Assembly: GCA_011374975.1 (NCBI GenBank) | Contig: DRNU01000133.1 | Span: forward strand, 1 to 39,991 | From: Gammaproteobacteria bacterium | Lineage (GTDB): Bacteria; Pseudomonadota; Gammaproteobacteria; DSM-19610 | DNA: 39,991 bases | Reading direction: 5' to 3' | Shown: positions 24,836-33,335 of the stretch, piece by piece | Layout of the letters: each line of letters starts with the position of its first letter | Numbering within the stretch: position 1 is the first letter of the stretch | Made by a program: the position numbers and the translations under genes | The notes under the pieces: model-generated | The model's input: the letters and a program-made list of their open reading frames with translations, nothing else | What the model was told of the DNA's origin: nothing | Database searches by the model: none

Positions 24836-25918
24836 ATGGATGAACTGACGACAAAAACCGAAGCCCAGGCGCGGGTGGACCGGGTAAGGTGCTTTCAGCA
24901 GGAGTTGGCGCAATTGCAGGAAGAGGGCGTCCTGGCACTTGCCGACGACCAGCGCCAGGCGGTATCGACCTATCATGACGCATTAATATCACGCTATGCC
25001 CGGGGCTTTGATATTGACCACAGCCGCAAGCAGAAACAGTTATCGCTGGGCATGCGCATAGCCTCCTTTCTCGGGGCGCTTGCCCTGGCGGCCAGCGTGT
25101 TTTTCCTTTTCTACCAGTACTGGGGTTTGTTCGGCACTACTGCGCAATTGGTGGTGCTCACGGGGGCGCCTGTCGCGCTGTTTGCAGTCACCATGCTGGT
25201 GGCGCAGAGGGACGACAGCGGCTATTTTGTCAAACTGGCTGCCATGGTGACCTTCGCGGCTTTCATCCTCGATGTTGCCATGCTGGGTGATATATTCAAT
25301 ATCACTCCCTCCGATAATGCATTACTGGCATGGACGGCCCTGGCATTCCTGCTGGCCTACACGCTCGATGTGCGCCTGCTGCTGGCGGCCGGCATTCTGT
25401 GCCTGACGGCCTTTCTTTCCGCTCGTGCCGGCACCTGGGGCGGGTTGTACTGGCTGAGTTTCGGTGAGCGGCCTGAAAACTTCCTGCCGGCAGGGATCCT
25501 GTTGTTCACTATCCCCTGGTGGGTCAACCATCAGCGGTTTAGCGGGTTTGCCCCGATTTATCGCGTGTTCAGCCTGTTGGTCCTGTTCCTTCCGATCCTG
25601 ATCCTGTCTAACAATGGCTGGGGGAGCTACCTGGAGATCAACAGGCAGCTGATTGAAGGGCTGTACCAGGTCGCCGGTTTTGTCCTGAGTGCGGGTGTTA
25701 TCGGCCTCGGGATACGGCGGCAATGGCCGGAAGTTGTCAACACGGGTAATACGTTCTTTGTGATATTTCTCTACACCCGGTTTTATGACTGGTGGTGGGA
25801 GATCATGCCCAGGTATCTTTTCTTCCTGCTTATGGGTTTGACGGCGATATTCTTTCTCCTGGTCTTCAAACGCTTGCGCAGTGCACCACCTGCGACAGGC
25901 AGAGAGGTTTCAGCATGA
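24836..25918 (+). CDS. DUF2157-like polytopic membrane protein
   Basis: A 360-residue protein. A soluble N-terminus (about 1-68) with QQELAQLQEEGVLAL and DDQRQAVSTYHDALISRY is followed by about ten hydrophobic helices beginning with RIASFLGALALAASVFFLFY. This is the DUF2157 type of arrangement. Such proteins usually lie directly before a GDYxxLxY or DUF4824-type gene, as here. The gene ends in ATGA shared with the next start, so the two are translationally coupled. The function is unknown; both products should sit in the inner membrane. Confidence 0.75.
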   Translation: MDELTTKTEAQARVDRVRCFQQELAQLQEEGVLALADDQRQAVSTYHDALISRYARGFDIDHSRKQKQLSLGMRIASFLGALALAASVFFLFYQYWGLFGTTAQLVVLTGAPVALFAVTMLVAQRDDSGYFVKLAAMVTFAAFILDVAMLGDIFNITPSDNALLAWTALAFLLAYTLDVRLLLAAGILCLTAFLSARAGTWGGLYWLSFGERPENFLPAGILLFTIPWWVNHQRFSGFAPIYRVFSLLVLFLPILILSNNGWGSYLEINRQLIEGLYQVAGFVLSAGVIGLGIRRQWPEVVNTGNTFFVIFLYTRFYDWWWEIMPRYLFFLLMGLTAIFFLLVFKRLRSAPPATGREVSA

Positions 25919-26778
25919 TTGCCTGGTCCCGGAAACACACCTGGACAGCAGGGTTGCTGATCCTCATCCTGACAAATGTCGTTGCCCTTGGCGGTGTGGC
26001 ATACAACCGCATGGGGGAGCCGGAAGCCGTGCTGATGCTCACCGAGCGTGAATTGACGCGGCCTTATTCCTCGGGTTTCAACCGGGAAAACAGTGGCATC
26101 AGCCTTGTTATCGAATGGCGTACGCTGCAGCGCATGCAGGACGGGAACCCGGGCTATATCGGCCGTTGGGCTGCCGTCGAGTGGCTGGATGAAACCCGGC
26201 TGACTGAACTGGGTTTTGATGCCAACGGGGCAGCTGCAACACGGGAGACCCGGTCCCGCCTGAATCACAGCCTTCCTCGTGAAGTCTGGCTGGTACTGGA
26301 ATATGACGGGCCGGCGTATCAGGCCATGCTTGAGCGGGTAAGGGCTTTCTCATTGGCTGAGCAGGAGCTTGCCGGTCACAACCCGGGAAACGACGAGCTT
26401 AAAAAACGCGCCAAGCGGGCCAAAAAGCTGTGGGATACCGAGCAGCAGGGCGCTTCACGCCTGTTTGTCGTAGATGCAGGGCTGGATCCATCCCTGCTCC
26501 GCAAGCAATACCCGGATATGGCCCGCTACGTAGTGGTGCAAGGGCGGGTTCGGGCTGCTGTGAGCAATGCTGCCGAAAATAAATGGCTTGTGCAGGGTTA
26601 CATACAGGGGTTGTCTGTGGGGTCTGTGAATGTGCCTTTGGGTTTCCGGCATGTATTTGAAGACTCGCCCGGGGGGCATTCCCGTAACAATGAAAATCCG
26701 GCACACTATCTTGTCACGCTGGCGTATGGTCAGCGCCAGGAACCCTGGATCGTTTCGGCAGAGAAGAAAAAACGCTGA
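25915..26778 (+). CDS. DUF4824-like membrane-anchored protein
   Basis: A 287-residue protein starting at the ATGA overlap. One N-terminal membrane helix (about 10-32, TAGLLILILTNVVALGGVAY) is followed by a large periplasmic part. Key stretches are RELTRPYSSGFNRENSGISL, then RWAAVEWLDETRLTELGFD, then REVWLVLEYDGPAYQ, and late RLFVVDAGLDPSLLRKQYPD. These fit the DUF4824 family as I know it. Pairing with a DUF2157-like gene supports the call. The function is unknown; the intact pair suggests a two-part membrane complex. Confidence 0.75.
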   Translation: MIAWSRKHTWTAGLLILILTNVVALGGVAYNRMGEPEAVLMLTERELTRPYSSGFNRENSGISLVIEWRTLQRMQDGNPGYIGRWAAVEWLDETRLTELGFDANGAAATRETRSRLNHSLPREVWLVLEYDGPAYQAMLERVRAFSLAEQELAGHNPGNDELKKRAKRAKKLWDTEQQGASRLFVVDAGLDPSLLRKQYPDMARYVVVQGRVRAAVSNAAENKWLVQGYIQGLSVGSVNVPLGFRHVFEDSPGGHSRNNENPAHYLVTLAYGQRQEPWIVSAEKKKR

Positions 26779-26834
26779 ATTCAAGTGCGCGTGATACCCC
26801 GCTGGCCAGTCCTGTTCCCGGACAAGCGTGGTTC

Positions 26835-27731
26835 TTACCTGTCAAGGAGACTCGCAAAACGCTCATTTATGTAGTCGATAAACAGTCGCACCTTGGCCTG
26901 TTGATAGCGGCGGTCCTGAAAGACGGCATAGATGCCTGCGCTGCCGCAATTATAGTCCGGTAGCAGCTGTACCAGGCGCCCGGCCTTTATATCGTCCGCA
27001 ACCAGGAAATCCGACAAGGCCGCTATACCCGTGCCACTCAACAGAAAGACGCGTACGGCCTCGGCGTTGTTGGTTTTAACCTTTCCCTTGACCTGGATGC
27101 GGTGGTCGGTCCTGTTTTTGGCAAAGGTCCAGTGGTAGGGCGTAGGGAGTAAGGAAAAAATGATCCAGTCGTGGTCGACAAGTTGTTCAGGGTTCTCCGG
27201 TTTTTCCCTGCGTTCCAGGTATGCGGGAGATGCACACAAGAGTCTTGGCGACTCTGCAATTTTTCGCGCCATTAGCGTAGAGTCTTTAAGCCAGCCCACG
27301 CGGATTCCCACATCAATTCCCGCTTCGACCATATCCACGACCTGGTCTTCCAGTACCAGGTCGACATTCAGAGACGGGTGCTGCTGAACGAAGTCGGCCA
27401 GCAGGGGGGCGAGAAACTGTTTCCCCAGAACTATCGGGCAGGCTACCCTGAGGGTGCCGGATATCGTGTCCTGCAGCGTGCTGATGCGCCGGGTGACTTC
27501 CTCCGCCTCGGCAACAATGCGTGCGCAACCCTGATAGTAGGTCTCGCCGACTTCTGTCAGGTTCAGGCTGCGCGTTGTGCGGTTCAGTAATCGTACACCG
27601 ACACTTTTTTCCAGCAGCGTGATATGGCGACTGACCGCGGATTTTGCAATGCCGAGTCGTTGCGCTGCGGCAGAAAAACTTTTTGCCTCAACGACGTGGG
27701 AAAAAATTACCATTCTTCTAAGGTCGTCCAT
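26835..27731 (-). CDS. LysR-type transcriptional regulator, intact
   Basis: The start is ATG 27729-27731, with AAAGGAGA upstream; 298 residues, the normal size. The HTH is MVIFSHVVEAKSFSAAAQRL, then GIAKSAVSRHITLLEK, then LLNRTTRSLNLTEVGETYY. The effector domain has GTLRVACPIVLGKQFLAPLL and AGIDVGIRVGWLKDSTL and ends FIDYINERF, the CrgA/DsdC-like subgroup. It is divergent from a small DUF2892-like membrane protein 165 bases away, and an inverted repeat between them is a likely binding site. The natural effector is not known. Confidence 0.92.
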   Translation of the reverse strand: MDDLRRMVIFSHVVEAKSFSAAAQRLGIAKSAVSRHITLLEKSVGVRLLNRTTRSLNLTEVGETYYQGCARIVAEAEEVTRRISTLQDTISGTLRVACPIVLGKQFLAPLLADFVQQHPSLNVDLVLEDQVVDMVEAGIDVGIRVGWLKDSTLMARKIAESPRLLCASPAYLERREKPENPEQLVDHDWIIFSLLPTPYHWTFAKNRTDHRIQVKGKVKTNNAEAVRVFLLSGTGIAALSDFLVADDIKAGRLVQLLPDYNCGSAGIYAVFQDRRYQQAKVRLFIDYINERFASLLDR

Positions 27732-27759
27732 GATTCTCCTTTCATCCCTCCCCGATGAT

Positions 27760-27778
27760 TGTTCCAAATTCTAGAACA
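27760..27778. promoter_or_regulatory. Inverted repeat, likely LysR operator
   Basis: TGTTC and GAACA are separated by nine bases; the inner right part also forms TTCTAGAA. It lies 29 bases upstream of the LysR start and faces the DUF2892-like gene. LysR proteins bind T-N11-A type palindromes in exactly this place. A related half-site (ATTCTAAAAT) lies about 40 bases further on. Binding is inferred. Confidence 0.5.
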
Positions 27779-27895
27779 CATATATATCAACTATGAGCAT
27801 TGTTGTTGTGCGCCCACGATTCTAAAATGACGCTGGTGGTGGGGTAAATAGTCCGTGCTCTAGGAGACATAACTTTTTAATTAAAGAGGTCCAGA

Positions 27896-28090
27896 ATGGC
27901 CCGAGCAAGTAAAGCGATGCGTTTCTTTTTCTTTAATGCTTCTGCCCTGATCCTGGTTGGTATCTGGCTGACAGGGTTTGAGAAAGTACACTGGTTTGCC
28001 TATGCGGTACCGGTTTTCTTTCTGTTTGCTGCAGCGAGTGGAATATGCCCCGGGATGATCATGGCACAAAAACTCTTTGGCAAGGACTGA
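27896..28090 (+). CDS. Small DUF2892-like membrane protein
   Basis: A 64-residue protein; AGAGGT precedes the ATG. Two hydrophobic helices (about 9-25 and 32-48) are followed by GICPGMIMAQKLFG, close to the TGFCPMEIILKKLG end of DUF2892/YgaP-type proteins, including the conserved Cys-Pro. YgaP-like partners are sometimes fused to rhodanese, but that is absent here. It is the likely target of the divergent LysR regulator. Confidence 0.72.
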   Translation: MARASKAMRFFFFNASALILVGIWLTGFEKVHWFAYAVPVFFLFAAASGICPGMIMAQKLFGKD

Positions 28091-28172
28091 TACTGTGCCA
28101 AATGTTACAGATTGGGGGCGGTAAACTTTTAGTGTCGCCAGGGAAAGATGCCTGGCAATAATTTCAGGGATT

Positions 28173-28190
28173 CCTTGCTCATCAGCAAGG
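28173..28190 (+). terminator. Hairpin after the DUF2892-like gene
   Basis: CCTTGC and GCAAGG flank a six-base loop and are followed by TTATTA. A second stem, GCCAGG with CCTGGC, lies just upstream at 28138-28156. Together they may end the short transcript, about 80 bases after its stop codon. Confidence 0.4.
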
Positions 28191-28331
28191 TTATTAGGGA
28201 TCGAAGTGCTACAGGCGTAATGGAATAATGGAACGAGTCAGGGACGGCTTCTGTCTGCTCTCATGTGTCCGGATATTACTGCCGGGGTATACAGGGCATG
28301 CAGACGATAGCAAGAATCACGGACGAGAAGT

Positions 28332-29816
28332 ATGAGCTGTCTGCCTGAAATCCTGTCGGACATTTGTGATCTGAGGTCAGCGTTGCAGCTGCTTGAATCC
28401 ACGCCTGGACAGCTCCTCACCACGCGTGAGCCGGTGGATGCGAATGCCGAGCTTGCAGGGGTCTACAAACGGGTTGGGGCCGGTACGCCGGTAGCGCCTC
28501 CTACCCGTATCGGCCCGGCAATGATGTTCGAAAACGTGAAGGGCTTCGATGTCCGGGTTCTGACGGGCGTTCTCGCCAGCCGCGAGCGGACAGCGATGCT
28601 GATGAACTCCAGTGTGGAGCGATTGCCGTTTGACCTGCTGGATGCGCTGGAAAACCCTGTAGCGCCTGTAACCATTCCGGCAGCCCGGGCCTCATGCCAG
28701 CAGCATATTCACCGTGTACCCCTGGATATCCGGGAGCTGCTCCCGGCACCGACCAACACACTTAAAGATGCAGGGCCCTACTTTAATATGGGTCTTATAC
28801 GGGCTGAAGACCCGGAAACCGGTGAGGCTGACGTTACTATCCACCGTCTCTGCGTGCAGGGGCCTGACCGGTTAAGCGTGTTCTTTGTTCCAGGCCGCCA
28901 TATTGACCAGTTCCGTATCAAGGCCGAGCGTGCCGGGAAGCCGCTGCCTATCTCGATCAATATGGGGCTCGACCCGGCAATTTATCTCAGTGCCTGCTTT
29001 GAGCCGCCGACAACCCCGCTGGGCTTTGATGAGCTCACCATCGCCGGCGGGATGCGCAACCGCGCTGTTGAACTGGTGGATTGTGTGTCGGTGAAGGCGA
29101 AGGCAATTGCCCATGCGGAAATCGTCATTGAAGGTGAAATTCTGCCGGGTGAGAGAATTCGGGAAGATATCAATACCGATACCGGTTATGCCATGCCGGA
29201 ATTTCCCGGGTATCTCGGGGATGCACAGGCAGAACTGCCGGTAATACGCGTGACCGCGGTAACCCATCGTCATAACCCCATACTGCAAACCATCATCGGT
29301 CCCGGTGAAGAGCACGTTAACCTTGCAGGAATTCCAACGGAAGCCAGCATACTGAGGCTCGTGGAGAACAGCATGCCGGGACGTCTGCTCAATGTCTATG
29401 CGCATTCCGCTGGTGGCGGGAAATATCTTGCGATTATGCAGTTCCGCAAGGCGTCGATACGCGACGAAGGGCGGCAAAGGCAGGCGGCGTTGACAGCGTT
29501 CGCAGCTTTTTCAGAATTGAAGCATGTAATTATTGTTGATGATGATGTGAATATATTCGACAGTAATGATGTGTTGTGGGCAATGACTACACGTTACCAG
29601 GGTGATGCCAGTACCGTATTCATTCCGGGTGTACGTTGCCATCCTCTTGACCCTTCGCAGTCACCGGATTTCAGCCCGAGTATTTCGGCGGAAGGTGTGT
29701 CTTGCAAGACGATTTTCGATTGCACTGTGCCATACAGGTTGCGTGAACGGTTCACAAGGGCAAAGTTTGAGGACGTTGATATAGAAAAATTTGTACCTGC
29801 GGGCTGGTTCGGCTAG
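28332..29816 (+). CDS. UbiD-family prenylated-FMN decarboxylase
   Basis: A 494-residue protein of normal UbiD length. Recognisable parts are PPTRIGPAMMFENVKGFDV at 56-74, ADVTIHRLCVQGPD (166-179, with Arg172 in the family's conserved position), and a Glu cluster HAEIVIEGEI at 261-270. Then follow PEFPGY (289-294) and VIRVTAVTHRHNPILQTII. These enzymes reversibly (de)carboxylate aromatic or alpha,beta-unsaturated acids using prenylated FMN made by a UbiX partner. No UbiX gene is in this window. It resembles the gallate/pyrrole-type branch more than the ubiquinone UbiD, but the substrate cannot be assigned. The ribosome site is weak (GAGAAGT). Confidence 0.88.
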   Translation: MSCLPEILSDICDLRSALQLLESTPGQLLTTREPVDANAELAGVYKRVGAGTPVAPPTRIGPAMMFENVKGFDVRVLTGVLASRERTAMLMNSSVERLPFDLLDALENPVAPVTIPAARASCQQHIHRVPLDIRELLPAPTNTLKDAGPYFNMGLIRAEDPETGEADVTIHRLCVQGPDRLSVFFVPGRHIDQFRIKAERAGKPLPISINMGLDPAIYLSACFEPPTTPLGFDELTIAGGMRNRAVELVDCVSVKAKAIAHAEIVIEGEILPGERIREDINTDTGYAMPEFPGYLGDAQAELPVIRVTAVTHRHNPILQTIIGPGEEHVNLAGIPTEASILRLVENSMPGRLLNVYAHSAGGGKYLAIMQFRKASIRDEGRQRQAALTAFAAFSELKHVIIVDDDVNIFDSNDVLWAMTTRYQGDASTVFIPGVRCHPLDPSQSPDFSPSISAEGVSCKTIFDCTVPYRLRERFTRAKFEDVDIEKFVPAGWFG

Positions 29817-29891
29817 ACCGCACGGAAAGTGTACCGGTTAAAAAAAAATATGTTTGGGAGGGAATTTAGGGTGATTAATTTTGTCGAATTG

Positions 29892-29909
29892 GGTGCCAGC
29901 AACGGCACC
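29892..29909 (+). promoter_or_regulatory. Perfect hairpin in leader of TIM-barrel gene
   Basis: GGTGCC pairs with GGCACC around AGCAAC, 76 bases after the UbiD stop. There is no T-run, so it is either a weak terminator for the UbiD gene or part of the larger folded element that follows. Confidence 0.4.
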
Positions 29910-29920
29910 TGAGTATCTTG

Positions 29921-29999
29921 GGTCAAGGGGCTTCTCCGGCAGTTACTGATTAGCAGCTGTCAGTTCCATAAATAACGAAAGTAAGGGTTCCCCTTGACC
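29921..29999 (+). promoter_or_regulatory. Candidate structured RNA leader, long-range 10-bp stem
   Basis: GGTCAAGGGG at 29921-29930 is perfectly complementary to CCCCTTGACC at 29990-29999. The 59 bases enclosed include further short pairings around CTGATTAGCAGCTGTCAG. The element lies 118 bases before the TIM-barrel start and, together with the hairpin at 29892, fills most of the 300-base gap after the UbiD gene. It does not match a riboswitch class that I can recall. A protein-binding inverted repeat is the other reading. Confidence 0.4.
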
Positions 30000-30116
30000 G
30001 GTGGAGGAGTTGCTGTGCGTGTAATTCAGGGGATTATATTCCAGCCGCGGGGGGCGCGGTGCAGTAAAGGCAGCCCAGGGCATGGATGGTCGTTCCAGAT
30101 AACATGGAGGTAACAA

Positions 30117-31022
30117 ATGAACTTGTGTACATCGACTCTTTCCGGTTTTGATTTTCAGCAGGCGCTTGAAATAGCTGTGGCATCAGGGTGTCAGGGCATA
30201 GAACTTCGGGTGGCTGACAGCTACCACAAGAGCCTTCGGGATTTATCAGAATCCGGGGCCAGTGTGGCAAAAACAATCAGTGATGCGGGACTTGGTCTTG
30301 CTGTTCTCAACTCGTATATACCGATCGAAGATGAGTCCACGGTAGATGCGCTAATTGACGCTGCCAGGGTAATGGGCGTGCCCCAGGTCAGGGTAGTGCT
30401 TCCCCGTGCTGCACGTGCTGCGGTGGCAAGCCAGGCCAATATCAATGAAGGGATTCCTTCCTATCATAGTCACCTTAAACCTAACGAACTGATTAACAGG
30501 TTGAAGGCGTCTCTGCTCAGGCTCGAGGAAAAAGCGAGAAGTGCGGATGTTCAGGTTCTGCTGGAGCTTCACTGGGGTACGGTGATGAGCAGTTTCAGCA
30601 GTGCATTTATGCTGGTTCGGGACCTGGACCCGAAATACGTGGGTATTACTTTTGATCCGGCCAACATGATGGTCGAAGGAAAGGAGGACTGGGAATACGG
30701 GCTGGCGCTGGTCAGCGAATACATTGCAAATGTGCATGTGAAAAATGTGAGCTGGAAGGTTTCCGATGACGGGTGGACGTGGGAATGGGCCCCGATGCAC
30801 CAGGGAATGCTTGACTGGCCGTATCTGATTTTCCTGATACGCCAGTGTGGCTATGAAGGCGGTTGTTCGATCGAGGATTTCCGGGTTCCCTGCGAAAGTA
30901 TGGACAGTGCAATCGCACACATCAGGGATATACGGAGTACCTATGAAGGGATGTGTGAAAGTAACAAATTATTCGACATAGGTAGGTACGGTGTTCCGCC
31001 GGAAATGCTGGCAACAATCTGA
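30117..31022 (+). CDS. Xylose-isomerase-like TIM-barrel protein
   Basis: A 301-residue protein with GGAGG before the ATG. The start, LCTSTLSGFDFQQALEIAVA, followed by GCQGIELRV, is the first barrel strand of the sugar-phosphate isomerase/epimerase (AP-endonuclease 2) family. Likely metal ligands sit in VQVLLELHW (Glu), YVGITFDPANM (Asp), YIANVHVKNV (His) and GCSIEDFR (Glu), all in the usual order. There is no signal peptide, so the enzyme is cytoplasmic. Substrates in this family range from sugars and inositols to aromatic acids such as dehydroshikimate. The UbiD-type decarboxylase just upstream makes an aromatic or enol substrate possible. Confidence 0.86.
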   Translation: MNLCTSTLSGFDFQQALEIAVASGCQGIELRVADSYHKSLRDLSESGASVAKTISDAGLGLAVLNSYIPIEDESTVDALIDAARVMGVPQVRVVLPRAARAAVASQANINEGIPSYHSHLKPNELINRLKASLLRLEEKARSADVQVLLELHWGTVMSSFSSAFMLVRDLDPKYVGITFDPANMMVEGKEDWEYGLALVSEYIANVHVKNVSWKVSDDGWTWEWAPMHQGMLDWPYLIFLIRQCGYEGGCSIEDFRVPCESMDSAIAHIRDIRSTYEGMCESNKLFDIGRYGVPPEMLATI

Positions 31023-31071
31023 TGTAGATCTCTTTGACTTTTAACTAAAAAAATATTTACAGGAGGTGGGT

Positions 31072-33216
31072 ATGAAAAAAACAACAGGACGTACCATGGG
31101 TGGCAGGTTGCTTGCGTCGGCGATTGCCTTCGCACTTGCCACGACTGGTGCTGCGGCCTATGCCGGGAGTGATATTACATTTCGCGATATCGCAAAAGAT
31201 CCTGGCAGCGGTCTCACGTATGCACGCGGCGAGTCGCCGCGTGATGCTTTGTTCGATGCATTGAAGGCGCAACCGGTACTTTTGTTTTCCGAGGCACCAC
31301 TGGTTCCGATGAAGACGCACGGTGCGCCCGGTGCGGTTATCTTCGATTATGACAACGACGGCGACCAGGATATTTATGTCACCAACGGGCCTGGTGTGGC
31401 TAACTCTCTGTACTCCAACCAGTTGGCGGAAAGCGGTGTACTCTCGTTCATCGACGTCGCGGCTGATGCCGGCGTCAGCGCGGTCGACCTGGACGGCACC
31501 GGCGCCTGTTTTGGTGATATCGACAACGACGGGGACGAAGATCTCTACGTGCTGGGAACCAGCATGCCGAATCGCCTTTTTGAAAACAGGGGAGAAGGTG
31601 AGTTTGTCGAGATTACTTCGTCCAGTGCCACAGGTGGAGGCGATTTAAATCCTTCCGGTTGCTCGATGGGCGATGTGAACGGGGACGGTTTGCTTGACAT
31701 TGCCGTGGCAAATACCTGGAGCAGCTGGAACGATCGCATCGAAATATTCAATGCCTTCGGGGACATCGAGCACAATCAGCTGTTCGTCAATAACGGCGGC
31801 AATGTGTTTGTGGATAAAAGTGAAGAATCGGGCATACGTAACCTGTCCGGTTTTCCTGATGAACTTCAGGGCAGCGCAGGTATTACCTGGGCCATTGCCA
31901 TGGTGGACTATGACCAGGACGGTGATACGGACATCATAATGGTTGACGACCAGGGTGAAGTCCTGGATCCGGCACATGGCGGATTCGATCGCGGCATGAT
32001 CCATTTAATGCAGAATGACGGCACCGGGAAATTTACGGACGTCAATGTTCAGGCGAACCTGAACAGGGTCGGCGCATGGATGAGTCTTTCATTCGGAGAC
32101 CTTGATTCCGACGGGAATATGGATATCTTCGTCACCAACCTGGGTGACTATATGTTTACCCTGGTGCCGCGCCCGTTCCCCTACGAGCTGGGCAGTTTCG
32201 CTTCACGCTGGTTCCTTGGACAGGACGATGGAAGCTTTATCGACCCGGGCGTAGGTGCGCTGGCTGCGACCCCCTTTGGCTGGGGCGGTGTGATGGCCGA
32301 CTATGACAATGACGGGGATACAGACATCATCTATCACGGTGGCCTTGATGTCGGGCCTTTCGTAGAGGCTTCCAACCCCGGTGTGGTGTTGCAGAACGAT
32401 GGCCGGGCAGGATTCCGCTATGACCTGAATGCACTGTCGGGATCCACAAACCACTCGCGGCGCAATGTGCAGGGTGTGGCCGGTGGTGACCTGAACAATG
32501 ACGGGTATGTGGACATTGTCTCGGTTTCAAGCTTTGACATGCCGGAACCCATGCCGCTGATTCCTTACGGTGTTGATTACGGCAGCGCAAATGATGCTTC
32601 CGCGTTCTTCTTCCCTTCATTCAGACCTGTCAGCGAAACCGAATTTGTCTGGAACGGGATGGAACCCGTTGATGGCAGTCTTTCCGTGGAAATCAGCAGT
32701 GCCGGCAACGGTAACAACTGGGCGAGTGTCAGCTTGATGGGCACTGTCGGGATGACGACTGGCGGTAAGGCCAATCGTGACGGTATCGGTGCTGTTGTCA
32801 GCTTCACACCGAGGGGAGGCGATACAGTTATGCGGCCGGTACTCGGTGGCGCAAGCTATGCCTCACAGGACAGCCTCACTGTAAATCTTGGCCTTGGGAA
32901 AGTGCGCAGGGGTATGGTCGAAGTACTATGGCCGGGTGGCGTACGCAACCGTTTTTACGGTCTGCACGCATCCGAACAGGTCACGTTGCCGGAAATTCCC
33001 TGCAGTTACGATGCTGAATGGGAAAGCAGGCGCGAGTACAGGCATTGCGTATCGGGGGCACTGAAGGATCTGTCGCGTGCCGGGAAACTGCAGCCGAAAT
33101 TCAGGAAACGCCTGATGAACAGTGCCATGCGCGCTTTCCGTGATGTCCGGAAACGTGATGATGATTCGCATCATCATAGCCGTCGTCATGGCAAGGCCGG
33201 AAAATCCCGCGGTTAA
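31072..33216 (+). CDS. Secreted FG-GAP/VCBS propeller with ASPIC/UnbV domain, copy 1
   Basis: A 714-residue protein. AGGAGG at 31061-31066 decides for ATG 31072 over GTG 31066. A signal peptide ends near GAAAYAG. Seven calcium-type loops of the form DxDxDGxxD occur in order: DYDNDGDQD, DIDNDGDED, DVNGDGLLD, DYDQDGDTD, DLDSDGNMD, DYDNDGDTD and DLNNDGYVD, which fits a seven-bladed integrin-like propeller over about 90-480. The ASPIC/UnbV part follows (GIGAVVSF near 571 to VEVLWPGGVRNRF near 617-629). After it a conserved tail carries two Cys (near 643 and 659) and ends in a His/Arg/Lys-rich stretch. This is the CRTAC1-like family. It lies 49 bases after the TIM-barrel gene. Export and surface adhesion or structure are inferred. 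Confidence 0.9.
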   Translation: MKKTTGRTMGGRLLASAIAFALATTGAAAYAGSDITFRDIAKDPGSGLTYARGESPRDALFDALKAQPVLLFSEAPLVPMKTHGAPGAVIFDYDNDGDQDIYVTNGPGVANSLYSNQLAESGVLSFIDVAADAGVSAVDLDGTGACFGDIDNDGDEDLYVLGTSMPNRLFENRGEGEFVEITSSSATGGGDLNPSGCSMGDVNGDGLLDIAVANTWSSWNDRIEIFNAFGDIEHNQLFVNNGGNVFVDKSEESGIRNLSGFPDELQGSAGITWAIAMVDYDQDGDTDIIMVDDQGEVLDPAHGGFDRGMIHLMQNDGTGKFTDVNVQANLNRVGAWMSLSFGDLDSDGNMDIFVTNLGDYMFTLVPRPFPYELGSFASRWFLGQDDGSFIDPGVGALAATPFGWGGVMADYDNDGDTDIIYHGGLDVGPFVEASNPGVVLQNDGRAGFRYDLNALSGSTNHSRRNVQGVAGGDLNNDGYVDIVSVSSFDMPEPMPLIPYGVDYGSANDASAFFFPSFRPVSETEFVWNGMEPVDGSLSVEISSAGNGNNWASVSLMGTVGMTTGGKANRDGIGAVVSFTPRGGDTVMRPVLGGASYASQDSLTVNLGLGKVRRGMVEVLWPGGVRNRFYGLHASEQVTLPEIPCSYDAEWESRREYRHCVSGALKDLSRAGKLQPKFRKRLMNSAMRAFRDVRKRDDDSHHHSRRHGKAGKSRG

Positions 33217-33256
33217 AGGGGCTTTCTGTTGAGACCTGGATAGAAGACTGGTGTCT

Positions 33257-33286
33257 CCTGTATTCCGTGCCTGCACGGAATACAGG
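33257..33286 (+). terminator. 13-bp perfect hairpin between propeller copies 1 and 2
   Basis: CCTGTATTCCGTG and CACGGAATACAGG flank a CCTG loop. Three further pairs (C-G plus T-G wobbles) can extend it. It lies 40 bases after copy 1 and 50 before copy 2. It is followed by GGGGGCGG and not by T residues, so a role as an mRNA-end stabiliser or processing site is as likely as factor-independent termination. Confidence 0.6.
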
Positions 33287-33335
33287 GGGCGGTCAATGTT
33301 GCTGAAGAGTACAAAATAAGGAAGGAGTTTTCGGG

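Noticed and set aside
29921-29999. Cyclic-di-GMP or other known riboswitch in the TIM-barrel leader
   Set aside because: The conserved core bases of the classes I could recall are not present; it was kept only as an unassigned structure.
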